Source: Myxococcales bacterium (GTDB lineage Bacteria > Myxococcota_A > Polyangia > Polyangiales > JAFGIB01). From it: a stretch of DNA of 64,000 nt. Below the pieces are notes generated by a model. The model was not told the origin of the DNA. It saw nothing but the letters and a program-made list of their open reading frames with translations, and ran no database searches. The translations under genes and the position numbers were made by a program. The first letter of the stretch is position 1. Every line of letters begins with the position of its first letter. Where the stretch lies: positions 30,831 through 94,830 of the forward strand of contig JAOUOP010000029.1 in the NCBI GenBank assembly GCA_029880325.1, in the 5' to 3' direction. Below, piece by piece: positions 42,002 to 50,645 of this stretch.

Positions 42002-43694
42002 ACGCACGCGTCTCCTGCTTCTCCTCGCGTCGCTCTGGGCGTTGTCGAGCTGTGCTTCGGAGCTACGGCGTTTCCCCCTGCGCGAGCCGCTGTGGAAAGA
42101 TGACGACCAGGCCACCTTCGAAGCCATGCCCGAGGAGTACTACTCGCCCTTCGGCTGGGATGCCGCCGATCAAACCATCTTTCGTCCGATTTCGCGCTTC
42201 TTGGCGGTCGACCCGGCGGGCGAGGCGGAAAACGTCAACGCCTTCGACGAGGTGCCGGACTCGAGCTGGTTCCAAAACCGCATCGGGCGCTTTGGCATGA
42301 CCCCCGAGGAGGTTTGGCGCGGCGCCTGCGACGGGCCGCCGCTGTCGCCGGACATGATCTGGACGATCAAGGACGCCAAGCCCGATGGGGCCAACCCCGG
42401 CTTCGTCATCAAGGCGGCCGACGGACGGCGCTATCTGTTGAAATTCGACGGCACCCGCCAGGGCGAGCGCGCCTCCACCGCCGACGTCTTCGGCTCGCGC
42501 ATCTACCATGCGGCCGGCTACCACGCGCCCTGCAACCAGGTGGTCTTCTTCGATCGTTCGATCCTGGTCATGGCCGATGACGCCGAGAGCGAGAATGCGC
42601 AAGGTGAGACCGTCCCGATGACCTGGGACGATGTCGAGCGTGTCCTCAGCAAGAGCGTGGTGCTCGAGGACGGCCGCTACCGCGCCAGCGCGAGCCTGTA
42701 TTTACCGGGGCGACCGCTGGGGCCCTTCACCTACCAGGGCCTGCGCGACGACGATCCCAACGACGCCATCCCCCATGAAGACCGGCGCGAGTTGCGCGGC
42801 GGTTATGTGCTGGCCTCGTGGCTGAATCACTTCGACACGCGCGAGCAAAATACCCTCGACATCTGGGTGGATGCCGGCGAGGGCCGCGGCTACGTGCGCC
42901 ATTACTACCTGGACTTCGGCGATTGCCTCGGCAGCATGTGGAACTACGAGGGCATCTCGCGTCGCCTCGGGCATGCCTATTACCTCGACATTCCCTATGC
43001 CGTCGAAGACGCTTTCACTCTGGGTTTGGTTCGGCGGCCGTGGGATGCGCCGCGCCTGGGCCCCATGGGAATGAAGCTCGGCTACTTCGGTGTCGAGCGC
43101 TTCGTGCCCGAGGACTATCGCACGGGCTACCCCAATCCCGCTTTCGGCCGCGCCAGCGAGCTCGATAAGGCCTGGATGGCGCGCATCATCGCCGAGTTCA
43201 GCGAGGCCCACGTGGCAGCTGGGCTGCGGGCGGCGCGTAATACCGACGAGGCCTTGCGCAAGGAGGTGCTGCGCATCCTGATGGGGCGACGTGCCAAGCT
43301 GCTGTCGCGCTGGTTTTCGAAGCGCTCGCCGCTTTCGCATCCCGAGGTCGTCGGCGGTGCCGAGGGCGAGCTGCTGTGCGTGCGCGACCTGGCCATCGCC
43401 TCTGGGGTGGCGCGCTGGTCCGGCCGGCGCTACGCGGCGCGCGGGCACTTCGGTGAAGACCTGGCGCCGCGCTGGCTGCCGCGACTGCAGCGACCGGACG
43501 GTGAGCGTATCTGTGCACGGTTGCCACCGGCGTCGGCTGGCGCCGGGGCCGACTACCGCATCGTGGACTTCCTGATCGCGCCCGATTCCGGTGCGGCGCC
43601 AGGCCCCCTTCGCGTTCACCTCTACGGGCTGGCACAGGGCAACCGGGTGGTGGGGTTGGAGCGCCCCGAGCGCGCGCTGCCACCGGGCGGGTGA
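41991..43694 (+). CDS. Lipoprotein with protein-kinase-like catalytic motifs
   Basis: From GTG 41991 (GGAGG five bases upstream) the product is 567 residues. A signal peptide ends in lipobox LSSC with the lipidated Cys at residue 21. The middle carries what looks like a kinase-fold active site: a beta-strand lysine in RRYLLKFDG (K151), a helix and strand reading FGSRIYHAAGYHAPCNQVVFF, then NHFDTREQN with the Asp-x4-Asn spacing of a catalytic loop (D282, N287), and YYLDFGD (D308-F-G310) as the metal-binding motif. The arrangement resembles secreted or atypical kinases (Fam20/CotH/HipA-type), but no named family could be assigned. If so, this is a kinase acting outside the cytoplasm, tethered to a membrane. 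Neighbours: barrel protein upstream, FAD enzyme downstream overlapping by GTGA. Confidence 0.6.
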   Translation: MAFERTRLLLLLASLWALSSCASELRRFPLREPLWKDDDQATFEAMPEEYYSPFGWDAADQTIFRPISRFLAVDPAGEAENVNAFDEVPDSSWFQNRIGRFGMTPEEVWRGACDGPPLSPDMIWTIKDAKPDGANPGFVIKAADGRRYLLKFDGTRQGERASTADVFGSRIYHAAGYHAPCNQVVFFDRSILVMADDAESENAQGETVPMTWDDVERVLSKSVVLEDGRYRASASLYLPGRPLGPFTYQGLRDDDPNDAIPHEDRRELRGGYVLASWLNHFDTREQNTLDIWVDAGEGRGYVRHYYLDFGDCLGSMWNYEGISRRLGHAYYLDIPYAVEDAFTLGLVRRPWDAPRLGPMGMKLGYFGVERFVPEDYRTGYPNPAFGRASELDKAWMARIIAEFSEAHVAAGLRAARNTDEALRKEVLRILMGRRAKLLSRWFSKRSPLSHPEVVGGAEGELLCVRDLAIASGVARWSGRRYAARGHFGEDLAPRWLPRLQRPDGERICARLPPASAGAGADYRIVDFLIAPDSGAAPGPLRVHLYGLAQGNRVVGLERPERALPPGG

Positions 43695-45259
43695 CGGGTT
43701 ATGCTGCGGCCATGGTAGCCGCCGGCCATGGTCGCCCGTCGCGCGTCGGCGATCGCGTGCTGGTGATCGGCGCTGGCCTCGCGGGCCTTGCCGCGGCCGA
43801 CCGCCTGCTGGAGGCGGGCCTGGGCGTGACGGTCATCGATGCCTTTCCCGTAGCCGGTGGGCGCACCGCCAGCTTTGACGTGCCCGAGAAGGTGGCGGGC
43901 CTCGTGGCGGGCGACGTGGTCGAGCACGGACTTCACGCCTGGTTCCAGCACTACCATGCGGTGCACGGACTGATGCGCCGGGCTGGTCTGGCAAAGCCCG
44001 CGTTCTCCGGCCCGGGGCTGAGCTTTTGGAATCCGGAGCAGGGCCACGTGACGCTGTCGGGGGGGCCGGGCAAGTGGCTCAAGAGCGCGCTTGCGCTGCC
44101 GGAGGCGATGCGTGGGGATCGGCGCCAGGCGCTGGGTGCCCTGGCGCGGTTGGTCGCGGGCTTGACTTCGGCGCTGGGCGATCCCGTGCTCACCGACCGT
44201 CAGAGTGCCGCCCAGCTGCTGGCGGGCGCCGGGGTGCCGGTGGGCGCCATCGAGCGCGTCTTTCGGCCCTGCATGTACTCCTTGACCTCGCTGCCGCTGG
44301 AGGAACTCAGTGCGCTCGAAATGCTGCGCTGGATGTCGCGCATCCTGCCCGATCCGCGTATGCGCTGTGTCGACGGCGGAACCACGCGGGCCATGGCGGC
44401 GCCCATCGTCGAGTCCCTGCGCGCGCGCGGCGCCGACGTGCGCTTTGGCGTGGAGGTGCAGAAGTTGTCGCTCGACGCGCGCGGTCGGGCGCAGCTCTCG
44501 CTGGCCCCGGCGCCGGACCGCACGGGGCTTCGACACATCCTGGTCCCCGGCTTTGCGCCCGGCGAGCCCCCGGAGCCGGGGGGCTTCGATGCGGTCATCT
44601 GCACCTTGCCCTGGGAGCGCCTGCTCGCCCTGGGTGATACGGGGCTGTGGCGCTTTGCTCCGGAGTTGAAGAGCAGTCTCGACGCCCTCGACAATGTGCA
44701 TCCGCTGAGCGTGCGGCTATGGTTCGAGCGGCCGATCGCGGGGGCCAGCGACGCCTATCTGCTGAGCGCGGGCACCGTCTTCGACGTGTTGCGGCCGACG
44801 CCCGAGCCAGCGCGCTATGGGGACATCCACCTGGTCGACCTGTTGGTTGAGGACATCGAGCGGCACTTGCCCGAACTCGGCTATGACCACGAGCGCATCG
44901 TGGAGCCCGGCGACCCCACTGGCCGCGTCCTTTCGCGCGTGCTCGAGGACCTGGAGCGGATCTTTCCCGGGCAGATCCGGGATAACCCCGTGCAGCGTTC
45001 CTTCCTGCACACACGGGAGGGCATCATCGCGTGCCGGCCGAGGCGCTGGTCGATGCGCCCGGCCGCCGACATCGGCTCGCGCCACTTCTACCTGGCCGGC
45101 GACTACACGCGCCAGCCCTACGGGGTGTGCATGGAGGGGGCCGCGCGCTCGGGGCAGATCGCGGTCGATGCCCTGCTCGGGAGGCCGTCGGCGGCGCTGA
45201 GTCCTCCGGCGTTCGGCCAGCTAGCTTACAGTTTACGGAGCCTATTCGAGCGGGTGTGA
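43691..45259 (+). CDS. FAD-dependent desaturase/dehydroxylase-like amine-oxidase family protein
   Basis: The 522-residue product has the FAD-binding Rossmann motif VLVIGAGLAGLAAADRLLEAG (about residues 23-43) with VIDAFPVAGGRT, as in phytoene desaturases, carotenoid isomerases and hydroxysqualene dehydroxylase (HpnE). GDVVEHGLHAWFQHYHAV and, near the end, FYLAGDYTRQPYGVCMEGAARSG are typical of that group. The start GTG 43691 overlaps the preceding stop (GTGA); ATG 43712 is a possible alternative. The product is probably a lipid- or isoprenoid-modifying oxidoreductase; no terpene synthase is nearby, so the substrate is open. It closes the three-gene coupled run with the barrel and lipoprotein genes. 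Confidence 0.82.
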   Translation: MTGYAAAMVAAGHGRPSRVGDRVLVIGAGLAGLAAADRLLEAGLGVTVIDAFPVAGGRTASFDVPEKVAGLVAGDVVEHGLHAWFQHYHAVHGLMRRAGLAKPAFSGPGLSFWNPEQGHVTLSGGPGKWLKSALALPEAMRGDRRQALGALARLVAGLTSALGDPVLTDRQSAAQLLAGAGVPVGAIERVFRPCMYSLTSLPLEELSALEMLRWMSRILPDPRMRCVDGGTTRAMAAPIVESLRARGADVRFGVEVQKLSLDARGRAQLSLAPAPDRTGLRHILVPGFAPGEPPEPGGFDAVICTLPWERLLALGDTGLWRFAPELKSSLDALDNVHPLSVRLWFERPIAGASDAYLLSAGTVFDVLRPTPEPARYGDIHLVDLLVEDIERHLPELGYDHERIVEPGDPTGRVLSRVLEDLERIFPGQIRDNPVQRSFLHTREGIIACRPRRWSMRPAADIGSRHFYLAGDYTRQPYGVCMEGAARSGQIAVDALLGRPSAALSPPAFGQLAYSLRSLFERV

Positions 45260-45362
45260 GGGCGCCTGGGCCGTTGGCTGCACCCGCGCAGCCAGCGTGC
45301 GCTCAGCTCACTGCATGTAGGGGCGGAAGTCGGTCGTGGCCGTCGTCGGCGCTCTGGAGCGG

Positions 45363-45512
45363 CGACCGGCTTGAAATCGCCGCAAGTTCGCGAGGGAGAG
45401 CGGGTTCAGCGTGACGTTACGGCGCCGAAGTCGTAGCCCAGCTACTTCGAGGCGCCGTGGCGGTGCGCTGGGCCCTCTAAACCCGCGAAGTTGCGGTGGT
45501 TTCAAACCGATC
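45363..45512. repeat. 150-bp imperfect inverted-repeat element
   Basis: The arms at 45363-45394 and 45479-45512 match at most positions (shared core CGGCTTGAAATCGCCGCAAG against the complement CGGTTTGAAACCACCGCAAC). Inside, ACGGCGCC and GGCGCCGT form a second stem, with CGAAGT/ACTTCG nested in it. The element lies in an otherwise gene-free stretch (45260-45558). It has no ORF of its own. It may be a remnant of a small mobile element. Confidence 0.5.
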
Positions 45513-45558
45513 ACCGCTCTGGGCTCATGGCCCCATGGGGGCAAGCGTCGCGAGATAA

Positions 45559-45898
45559 GGCCCTCGCGGCGCATGGGTGCGTCCGCTGTTCGAGGGCTGC
45601 CAGGAGGGCGGGCCGACCACGCGGCGCGATCTGGACTGGGATGTGGACGTGCCGGACGGCACCACCGTGGTGTTCCTGGTGCGCCCGGCCGACAGCGTCG
45701 AGGAGCTGGACAGCGCCGAGTGGTTCACCGCTCGCTGGAGCGGGCCAGAGCGCCGGCAAGTGCATCGAGGTCGAGGTGCGGCTGGTCCCCACCGAGGTGG
45801 GCAGTGAGTCCAAGGGTGGCTGCTCGTTCACCGATGCCATCTCGCCGCGCGTGAAGACCTTCACCGTCTCCTACGAGTGTGACCCGGACCTGGGCTGA
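45559..45898 (+). pseudogene. Frameshifted C-terminal fragment of a secreted protein
   Basis: One frame reads VRPLFEGCQEGGPTTRRDLD, then WDVDVPDGTTVVFLVRPADS and VEELDSAEWFTARWSGP; near 45745 the coding signal passes to the next frame, GKCIEVEVRLVPTEVGSESK, then FTDAISPRVKTFTVSYECDP and the stop at 45896-45898. Joined, they form a plausible beta-rich C-terminal domain with Cys. The upstream frame is closed by TAA at 45556-45558, so the N-terminus is missing. It looks like the end of a large extracellular protein, broken by a single-base indel and loss of the rest. Confidence 0.6.
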
Positions 45899-46038
45899 GC
45901 CGCGCCGCAGACCGCCAAGGCCAGCTCCCGGCTGCGCAGGTAAATTATGTGGCTGCCGGTGGGAATGCAGCCTACCGGCACCGATCGCTACTGTAGGGGT
46001 ATCGGCGGTGGTGTATGCTCTTGCATGTGGAGGTTTCT

Positions 46039-47169
46039 ATGCGCGGATTGGGAACTCTGGTAGCGGGTTTATTCCTCGTTATTGTAATCGGTTGTGGAAG
46101 CGGTGAGGGCGACTCGGGTCTGACCCTGGGCGGCACTCCGGCCGCCGTGCCCGGATCGATGACGTCCACCGACGCGAACGCGGACATCGCCCCGGCGGGG
46201 TCCACGGGGGCCGCCGGGGCGATGTCGATGTCGATGGCCCTGACCGCCGACGGGATGCAGACGCCGGCCACCGGCGAGATGTCGGACGGAACAGACGGCA
46301 ACACGGGCGGCACGGGCGGCACCGGCGACACCTCCTCCGGCGGCGGCACGCCGTCGCCCGCAGGTGCGCCCTGCACCGGCAAGCCGGGTGCCCCGGGCAC
46401 CAACAGCCACAGTGTGATGAACGGCGCGCTCAATCGCACGTACATCGTGCACATCCCCGAGTCGCTCGATCCCAACGCAGCCGCGCCGGTGCTGTTCGTG
46501 CACCACGGTTTCACCATGAGCGGGCAGGTCATGGTCGACTTGACCGGCTTCAAGGGGATCGCCGATCGCGAGGGCTTCATCGCGGTCTTCCCCGACGGCG
46601 CGGGCGCCACGCCCTGGAACGTGGGCACCGGGGTCTGCGGCGTGGGCGGCGCCGTGGCCGGCGTGGAGGACGACTTCGGCTTCGTCGACAAGATGCTCGA
46701 CGCCATCGAGGCAGACCACTGCGTCGACCGGGAGCGCGTGATGACGACCGGCTTCTCCATGGGCGGCTACTTCAGCAACCACATCGGCTGCCAGGAGGGC
46801 GGCAGCAAGATCCGCGCGATCGCGCCCCACTCGGGTGGCACCTACTCGGGCGACTGCAGCGGTGCGCCGCTGCCGGTGATGCTGCTGCACGGCACGGGCG
46901 ACGCGCTGATCACGCCCGACTGCGGCACCGGCGCGCGCGACCTGTGGGTGCAGCGCAACGGCTGCTCGTCCGAGTTCGAGACGCGCCCCGTGATGGGCGG
47001 GCACTGCGAATGGCACAACGGCTGCCCCGAGGGCGGGCAGGTGGTGATGTGCCTGTTCGACGGCATGGCCCACGCCTGGGCCGGCGCGCCCCAGGGCCTG
47101 TATGGCTCGGGCCCGGCCTTCGACGACGCCTCCGAGCTGATCTGGGACTTCTTCAAGCAGAACCTATAG
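46039..47169 (+). CDS. Secreted lipoprotein esterase, polyhydroxybutyrate-depolymerase/feruloyl-esterase-like
   Basis: ATG 46039 follows GGAGG by seven bases and gives 376 residues. A signal peptide with lipobox VIGC (Cys at about residue 19) is followed by a linker rich in Gly, Thr, Ser and Asp to about residue 110. The alpha/beta-hydrolase domain shows VLFVHHGFTMSG (oxyanion region), TGFSMGGYFSNHIG (nucleophilic Ser in GxSxG), and DGMAHAW (catalytic His) near the end, with a probable acid in HGTGDALI. This pattern matches the LpqC/PHB depolymerase and feruloyl esterase group. It probably cleaves an extracellular ester. A strong hairpin lies 12 bases after the stop. Confidence 0.85.
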   Translation: MRGLGTLVAGLFLVIVIGCGSGEGDSGLTLGGTPAAVPGSMTSTDANADIAPAGSTGAAGAMSMSMALTADGMQTPATGEMSDGTDGNTGGTGGTGDTSSGGGTPSPAGAPCTGKPGAPGTNSHSVMNGALNRTYIVHIPESLDPNAAAPVLFVHHGFTMSGQVMVDLTGFKGIADREGFIAVFPDGAGATPWNVGTGVCGVGGAVAGVEDDFGFVDKMLDAIEADHCVDRERVMTTGFSMGGYFSNHIGCQEGGSKIRAIAPHSGGTYSGDCSGAPLPVMLLHGTGDALITPDCGTGARDLWVQRNGCSSEFETRPVMGGHCEWHNGCPEGGQVVMCLFDGMAHAWAGAPQGLYGSGPAFDDASELIWDFFKQNL

Positions 47170-47180
47170 CCGCGTCTCGC

Positions 47181-47246
47181 GGTCGTCGGAGCGGCACCGG
47201 GCGGCTGGCGGCTGGCGGCTGGCCGCCCGGTGCCGCTCCGACGACC
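47181..47246 (+). terminator. 25-bp perfect hairpin after the esterase gene
   Basis: The arms at 47181-47205 and 47222-47246 are perfectly complementary over 25 bases, G+C-rich, with a 16-base loop made of the repeated unit TGGCGGC. There is no T run, so it may stop transcription in a factor-dependent way or protect the 3' end. It lies 12 bases after the esterase stop and 33 bases before the AraC-type gene start. Confidence 0.55.
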
Positions 47247-47278
47247 TACGCGGGGCGTGGCGGTGCTATGCTCCCCGC

Positions 47279-48289
47279 GTGGTTACGCCGGGGTCTCCGT
47301 CTCAGCACTGCTACTCCATGCGACTGCTCACACCCTTCGTGCGCCTGCTGCGGCGCTACGAGGGGTTCCCGCTGGAGCTGCTGGAGGGGCTGGACGACAC
47401 CGACCCGGACGAGCGCATCCCGGCCGCGACCATGCACGAGCTGCTGCGGGGCGCGGTCGAGATCACCGGCGACCCGGACCTGGGTCTGAAGGCGGCGCGC
47501 GAGATCACCCAGGGCGACTACGGGGCCCTGGAGTACGCGGCCGCGTCGGCTGCCACCTTTGGCGATGCGCTTTGTGTGGTCGCCCGCTACACGGCGCTCG
47601 TGAACGACGCCCTGGAGTTCACCTTCGAGCTCGATGCCGATCCGGTGGTGATCCGGGTCGACAACGCGCTGGTGCTGCCACGGGCAGCCGAGGACTTCGA
47701 GCTGGCGGCCTTCTCGGTGGCGGCCTCCCTGCGCAACCCGGGCGGCCTGCCGACCGCCCCGGAGGTGCACTTCATGCACCCCGAGCCGGAGGACACCTCC
47801 GAGTACGCCATCACCTTCCCGAACGCGACCGTGCGCTTCAGCCAGCCGGTCTGCGCCTACGTGCTGACCCGCGACTACTTCGATCGCCCGCTGCCCGCGG
47901 CGGACCCGAACCTGCACCGGGTGATCCGCAAGCACGCAGATCAGCTGCTGGCCGAGCTCCCCGCCTCCGAGTCGTTCACCTCGCGTGTGCGCGACCTGCT
48001 GATGAAGGAGCTGAGCGGCGGTAACCCCAGCGCGCCCCACATCGCGCAGCAGCTGCACATCAGCTCGCGTACGCTTACGCGCCGGCTCGAGCAGGAGCGC
48101 ACCAGCTTCAAGGAGCTGCTCGACGACCTGCGCCGCGCGCTCGCCCTGCGCTACGTGGGCCACACCGACCTGGCGCTCTCCGAGATCGCGTTCCTGCTCG
48201 GCTTCTCGCAGGTGGCGGCCTTCCATCGCGCGTTCAAGCGCTGGACCGAGCAGACGCCGATGGAGCACCGCCGCGAGCGCCGCGGCTGA
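47279..48289 (+). CDS. AraC-family transcriptional regulator (OruR-like N-terminal domain)
   Basis: The product is 336 residues from GTG 47279; ATG 47318 would give 323 and is also plausible. No Shine-Dalgarno sequence decides the start. The N-terminal part (RIPAATMHELLRGAVEITGDPDLGLKAAREI) matches the effector-binding domain common in OruR-type AraC regulators. The C-terminal helix-turn-helix pair contains SAPHIAQQLHISSRTLTRRL and LALSEIAFLLGFSQVAAFHRAFKRWTEQTP, the second being the AraC signature. The inducer and target are unknown; the esterase gene upstream is a candidate target. It ends with a basic MEHRRERRG. Confidence 0.9.
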   Translation: MVTPGSPSQHCYSMRLLTPFVRLLRRYEGFPLELLEGLDDTDPDERIPAATMHELLRGAVEITGDPDLGLKAAREITQGDYGALEYAAASAATFGDALCVVARYTALVNDALEFTFELDADPVVIRVDNALVLPRAAEDFELAAFSVAASLRNPGGLPTAPEVHFMHPEPEDTSEYAITFPNATVRFSQPVCAYVLTRDYFDRPLPAADPNLHRVIRKHADQLLAELPASESFTSRVRDLLMKELSGGNPSAPHIAQQLHISSRTLTRRLEQERTSFKELLDDLRRALALRYVGHTDLALSEIAFLLGFSQVAAFHRAFKRWTEQTPMEHRRERRG

Positions 48290-48582
48290 CGTCCCGCCGC
48301 GCACGGACACCGCGCCGATGGCGGCGACGGCAGCTCGTGGCAGGGCGGCTCCACCGCCGGCGGCATCGGTCGCATGCGCTTGACGGCTTCGAGCGTATGC
48401 GCCGGCTGACCCTGACGGGCGTGGCGACTGCGAGGCCACGGCATCGGTCGCCCGATCCCTGCGCATGTATGGAGCCCATAGCCCGCGCGGCTCGGGCCTG
48501 CACGGCTGCGACGCCCGCAGCGCGGAGCCAGGGCGGGTGCGATCTCAGTCGCGCGCGTTTCCATGCTATGGATGGTGCCGGC

Positions 48583-50091
48583 ATGCCCCGCTGCGAAACG
48601 AGCCCGTGGAAACTTGTCCTGATCGCCATCTGTTGCTCCGCAGCCGCCTGCACCGAACTCGAAGCCGACAGTCTCGGGGCGACCGACGCCGGCGGTGACG
48701 CGAGCGACGCAAACGCCTCGACGGAGGATGCCGGGCGCGACGCCCAGTGCGACGCCCTGGCTTGCGGCGCCAACTCCACCTGCGTCGGTGAGCCCGGCGC
48801 CTGCCAGTGCGTCGCCGATCACGAACTGGTGGGAGACGCCTGCGTTCCCATCGACGACTGCGCCGACGCACCCTGCGTGCGCGGGACCTGTGTGGACCTG
48901 CCCGCAGATTTCGAGTGCGCCTGTCCGACCGGTTGGACAGGCAAGAGGTGCGACGTGGACGGATGCGAGAGCACCGAATGTGATGTCGGCGAGAGCTGCA
49001 TCACGGGGCCCACCTGTGTGCCCACGTGCAGCCTCGACAGCAGCTGCGCCGTCGGCGAGCGCTGCGTGGACGCGGGCGACTGCGGTGACGACATCTGCAA
49101 AAGCGGCGTGTGCCACCCCGGCTGCGCCAGCTCCTGTGACGATGCCGCAGTCTGCGTGAAGGACGCGGACTGCGCGAGTGACTACTGCGCGAGGGACGAC
49201 GCGAGCGCGCTGACCGGCGTGTGCCGCCCGGCCTGCGCGCGCGCAGGCTGCGCGACCGCCGAGCCCTGTACCCGCAGCGCCGACTGTTCGGACGCAGCGT
49301 GTAGCGGCGGACTGTGCCAGCCCAGCTGTGGAACGGCATGCCAGCCGGGCGACGCCTGTGCCGTCAGCAACAACTGCGCGGGAACCGACATCTGCGACGA
49401 CGCCGACCACGTGTGCCTGACCTCGTGCAGCAACGCCTCCGGCGACTACCAGCTCACGACGGCCGCGGACGTCACCAACGCACGCTACTGCTGGCAGATC
49501 GATGACCCGCTCGTGATTTCGGCCAACTTCGCCACCCTCACCGCCGATCAGCTGCCGTTTCTCCAGGAAGTGACCGGGTCGTTGTTCATCCAAGGCTTCA
49601 CGCTGGTCGAGATCACGCTGCCGCGGCTACGTCAGATCTCCGGCAGCTTTGCCGCTGGAAACAGCGGCGTACAGCGCCTGATCTTTCCCGCGCTCCAGCA
49701 GATCGGCACGACGGGGCTGACCGGCACGGACTTCACGATCGGCCTGTCGGTCGCGACCGAAGTGGACATGCGCGCCCTCGAGACCGTGTCCGGCAACCTC
49801 ACGATCTCCAACGCGCCAGACCTTACCACCTTGCGCTTCGACTCCCTCGGGGCGGTGCAGGGGTCGTTCCAGATCGCCAGCTCGAGCGCGATCACGACGC
49901 TTAACCTGAGTTCGCTCGACATGCGCTTCGACATCAGCGGCGACATCACCCTCAGCGACCTGCCCGAGATTCCGTGGACCACGTTCACGCCGTTCATCCT
50001 TCCGCTCAACGGCAACGAGTCGGTGACCAACGTAGGCTGCGACACGACGAGCCCCTGCAACTGTGACGGCGACACGAGCTGCGTGCCTTGA
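48583..50091 (+). CDS. Cys-rich lipoprotein with EGF-like domain and Receptor-L-like repeats
   Basis: ATG 48583 (MPRCETSPWKL) puts a signal peptide directly before the lipobox SAAAC; the frame is open upstream to 48337 but without a signal sequence. The product is 502 residues. After an Asp/Ala-rich linker comes an EGF-like module (DDCADAPCVRGTCVDL, then CACPTGWTGKRCD), then a Cys-rich stretch of about 130 residues, then leucine-rich repeats resembling receptor L domains (FIQGFTLVEITLPRLRQISG, IDGFP-like spacing, LNLSSLDMRFD). The Cys content suggests disulfides and surface exposure. A role in adhesion or recognition is inferred. Confidence 0.8.
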   Translation: MPRCETSPWKLVLIAICCSAAACTELEADSLGATDAGGDASDANASTEDAGRDAQCDALACGANSTCVGEPGACQCVADHELVGDACVPIDDCADAPCVRGTCVDLPADFECACPTGWTGKRCDVDGCESTECDVGESCITGPTCVPTCSLDSSCAVGERCVDAGDCGDDICKSGVCHPGCASSCDDAAVCVKDADCASDYCARDDASALTGVCRPACARAGCATAEPCTRSADCSDAACSGGLCQPSCGTACQPGDACAVSNNCAGTDICDDADHVCLTSCSNASGDYQLTTAADVTNARYCWQIDDPLVISANFATLTADQLPFLQEVTGSLFIQGFTLVEITLPRLRQISGSFAAGNSGVQRLIFPALQQIGTTGLTGTDFTIGLSVATEVDMRALETVSGNLTISNAPDLTTLRFDSLGAVQGSFQIASSSAITTLNLSSLDMRFDISGDITLSDLPEIPWTTFTPFILPLNGNESVTNVGCDTTSPCNCDGDTSCVP

Positions 50092-50097
50092 TCGGCT

Positions 50098-50298
50098 TTG
50101 CCATGGGCCCAGCGCGGCTTGCGGACGTGGTCGCTCGAAGCGATGTCCCTGTCGTGCCCGGGCATCTGCGGGACGGGGGGCGTGCTGGAGGAGATCGCCG
50201 GCGATGTGGCTCTGGTCGTGAACACCGACGACCCCGAGCGAGCGGTGTGTGGGATGGGCGCGGGGATCTCGGCGTTGCTGGGCAGCAGGGCGGCGTGA
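50098..50298 (+). pseudogene. C-terminal fragment of a GT4-type glycosyltransferase
   Basis: The frame reads PWAQRGLRTWSLEAMSLSCP, then GICGTGGVLEEIAGDVALVV and NTDDPERAVCGMGAGISALL. This matches the donor-binding end of GT-B glycosyltransferases, where a GFG-x-x-x-LEAM-x-x-G-x-P motif precedes a GALPEVAGDAALLVDPDDPE-type run. Only this piece remains, without N-terminal domain or start; it begins 6 bases after the EGF-like gene's stop. It is a decayed fragment. Confidence 0.6.
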
Positions 50299-50547
50299 GC
50301 GGGCTCAGCGCGGATCGCGCTCCCCATCGGCGTCCGTTCGGCGCTCGGGTGTGGCGACGACGGGGAGCAGCTGGGCGGCTCTGGCTGCGATGCCGCTACC
50401 TCCACGCGCGACGGTAGCGTCGCCGGCGCGGTCGCACCCCACTTCAGCGTGGTGGCCGCGAGCGACCCGTGCGAGGTGGCGGGTTGCGTGTTCGACGGCG
50501 AGTCCGGCTGCAACGTGGTGCGTTGTCCCGAGCTGAGCCGTCCCGCC
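50299..50547 (+). pseudogene. Coding-like remnant of a small Cys-containing lipoprotein
   Basis: Directly after the glycosyltransferase fragment the same frame continues with GVRSALGCGDDGEQLGGSGC, then TRDGSVAGAVAPHFSVVAAS and DPCEVAGCVFDGESGCNVVR. ALGCGDDG resembles a lipobox followed by an acidic linker, and the Cys spacing looks real, but there is no start and the reading then runs into a short intergenic repeat. The remaining bases to the convergent gene at 50646 contain only that repeat. Confidence 0.35.
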
Positions 50548-50568
50548 GAAAACGTCCTGGCAGCTTTC
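50548..50568. repeat. Intergenic repeat, copy A
   Basis: The 21-base unit contains AACGTCCTGGCAGC flanked by GAAA and TTTC. Further copies are at 53498-53518 and 54439-54459, with a partial copy at 54425-54436 and a similar stretch inside the kinase linker at 34277-34294. Confidence 0.6.
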
Positions 50569-50645
50569 GCGGCTATCGCGAGGCGCCAGCTCCCCGGCCC
50601 CGAAATCGTCCTGGCCCCTTCCCGCAGCCTGCCCTGGCGCCCCGG

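Noticed and set aside
45308..45574. 88-codon minus-strand frame across the inverted-repeat element
   Set aside because: It spans an imperfect palindrome, so its apparent sequence is a by-product of the repeat; no start signal or family.
48151..49593. 480-codon open frame antisense to the EGF-like and AraC genes
   Set aside because: Its Ala/Gly/Val-rich translation looks like noise, and both plus-strand genes it crosses have recognisable domains.
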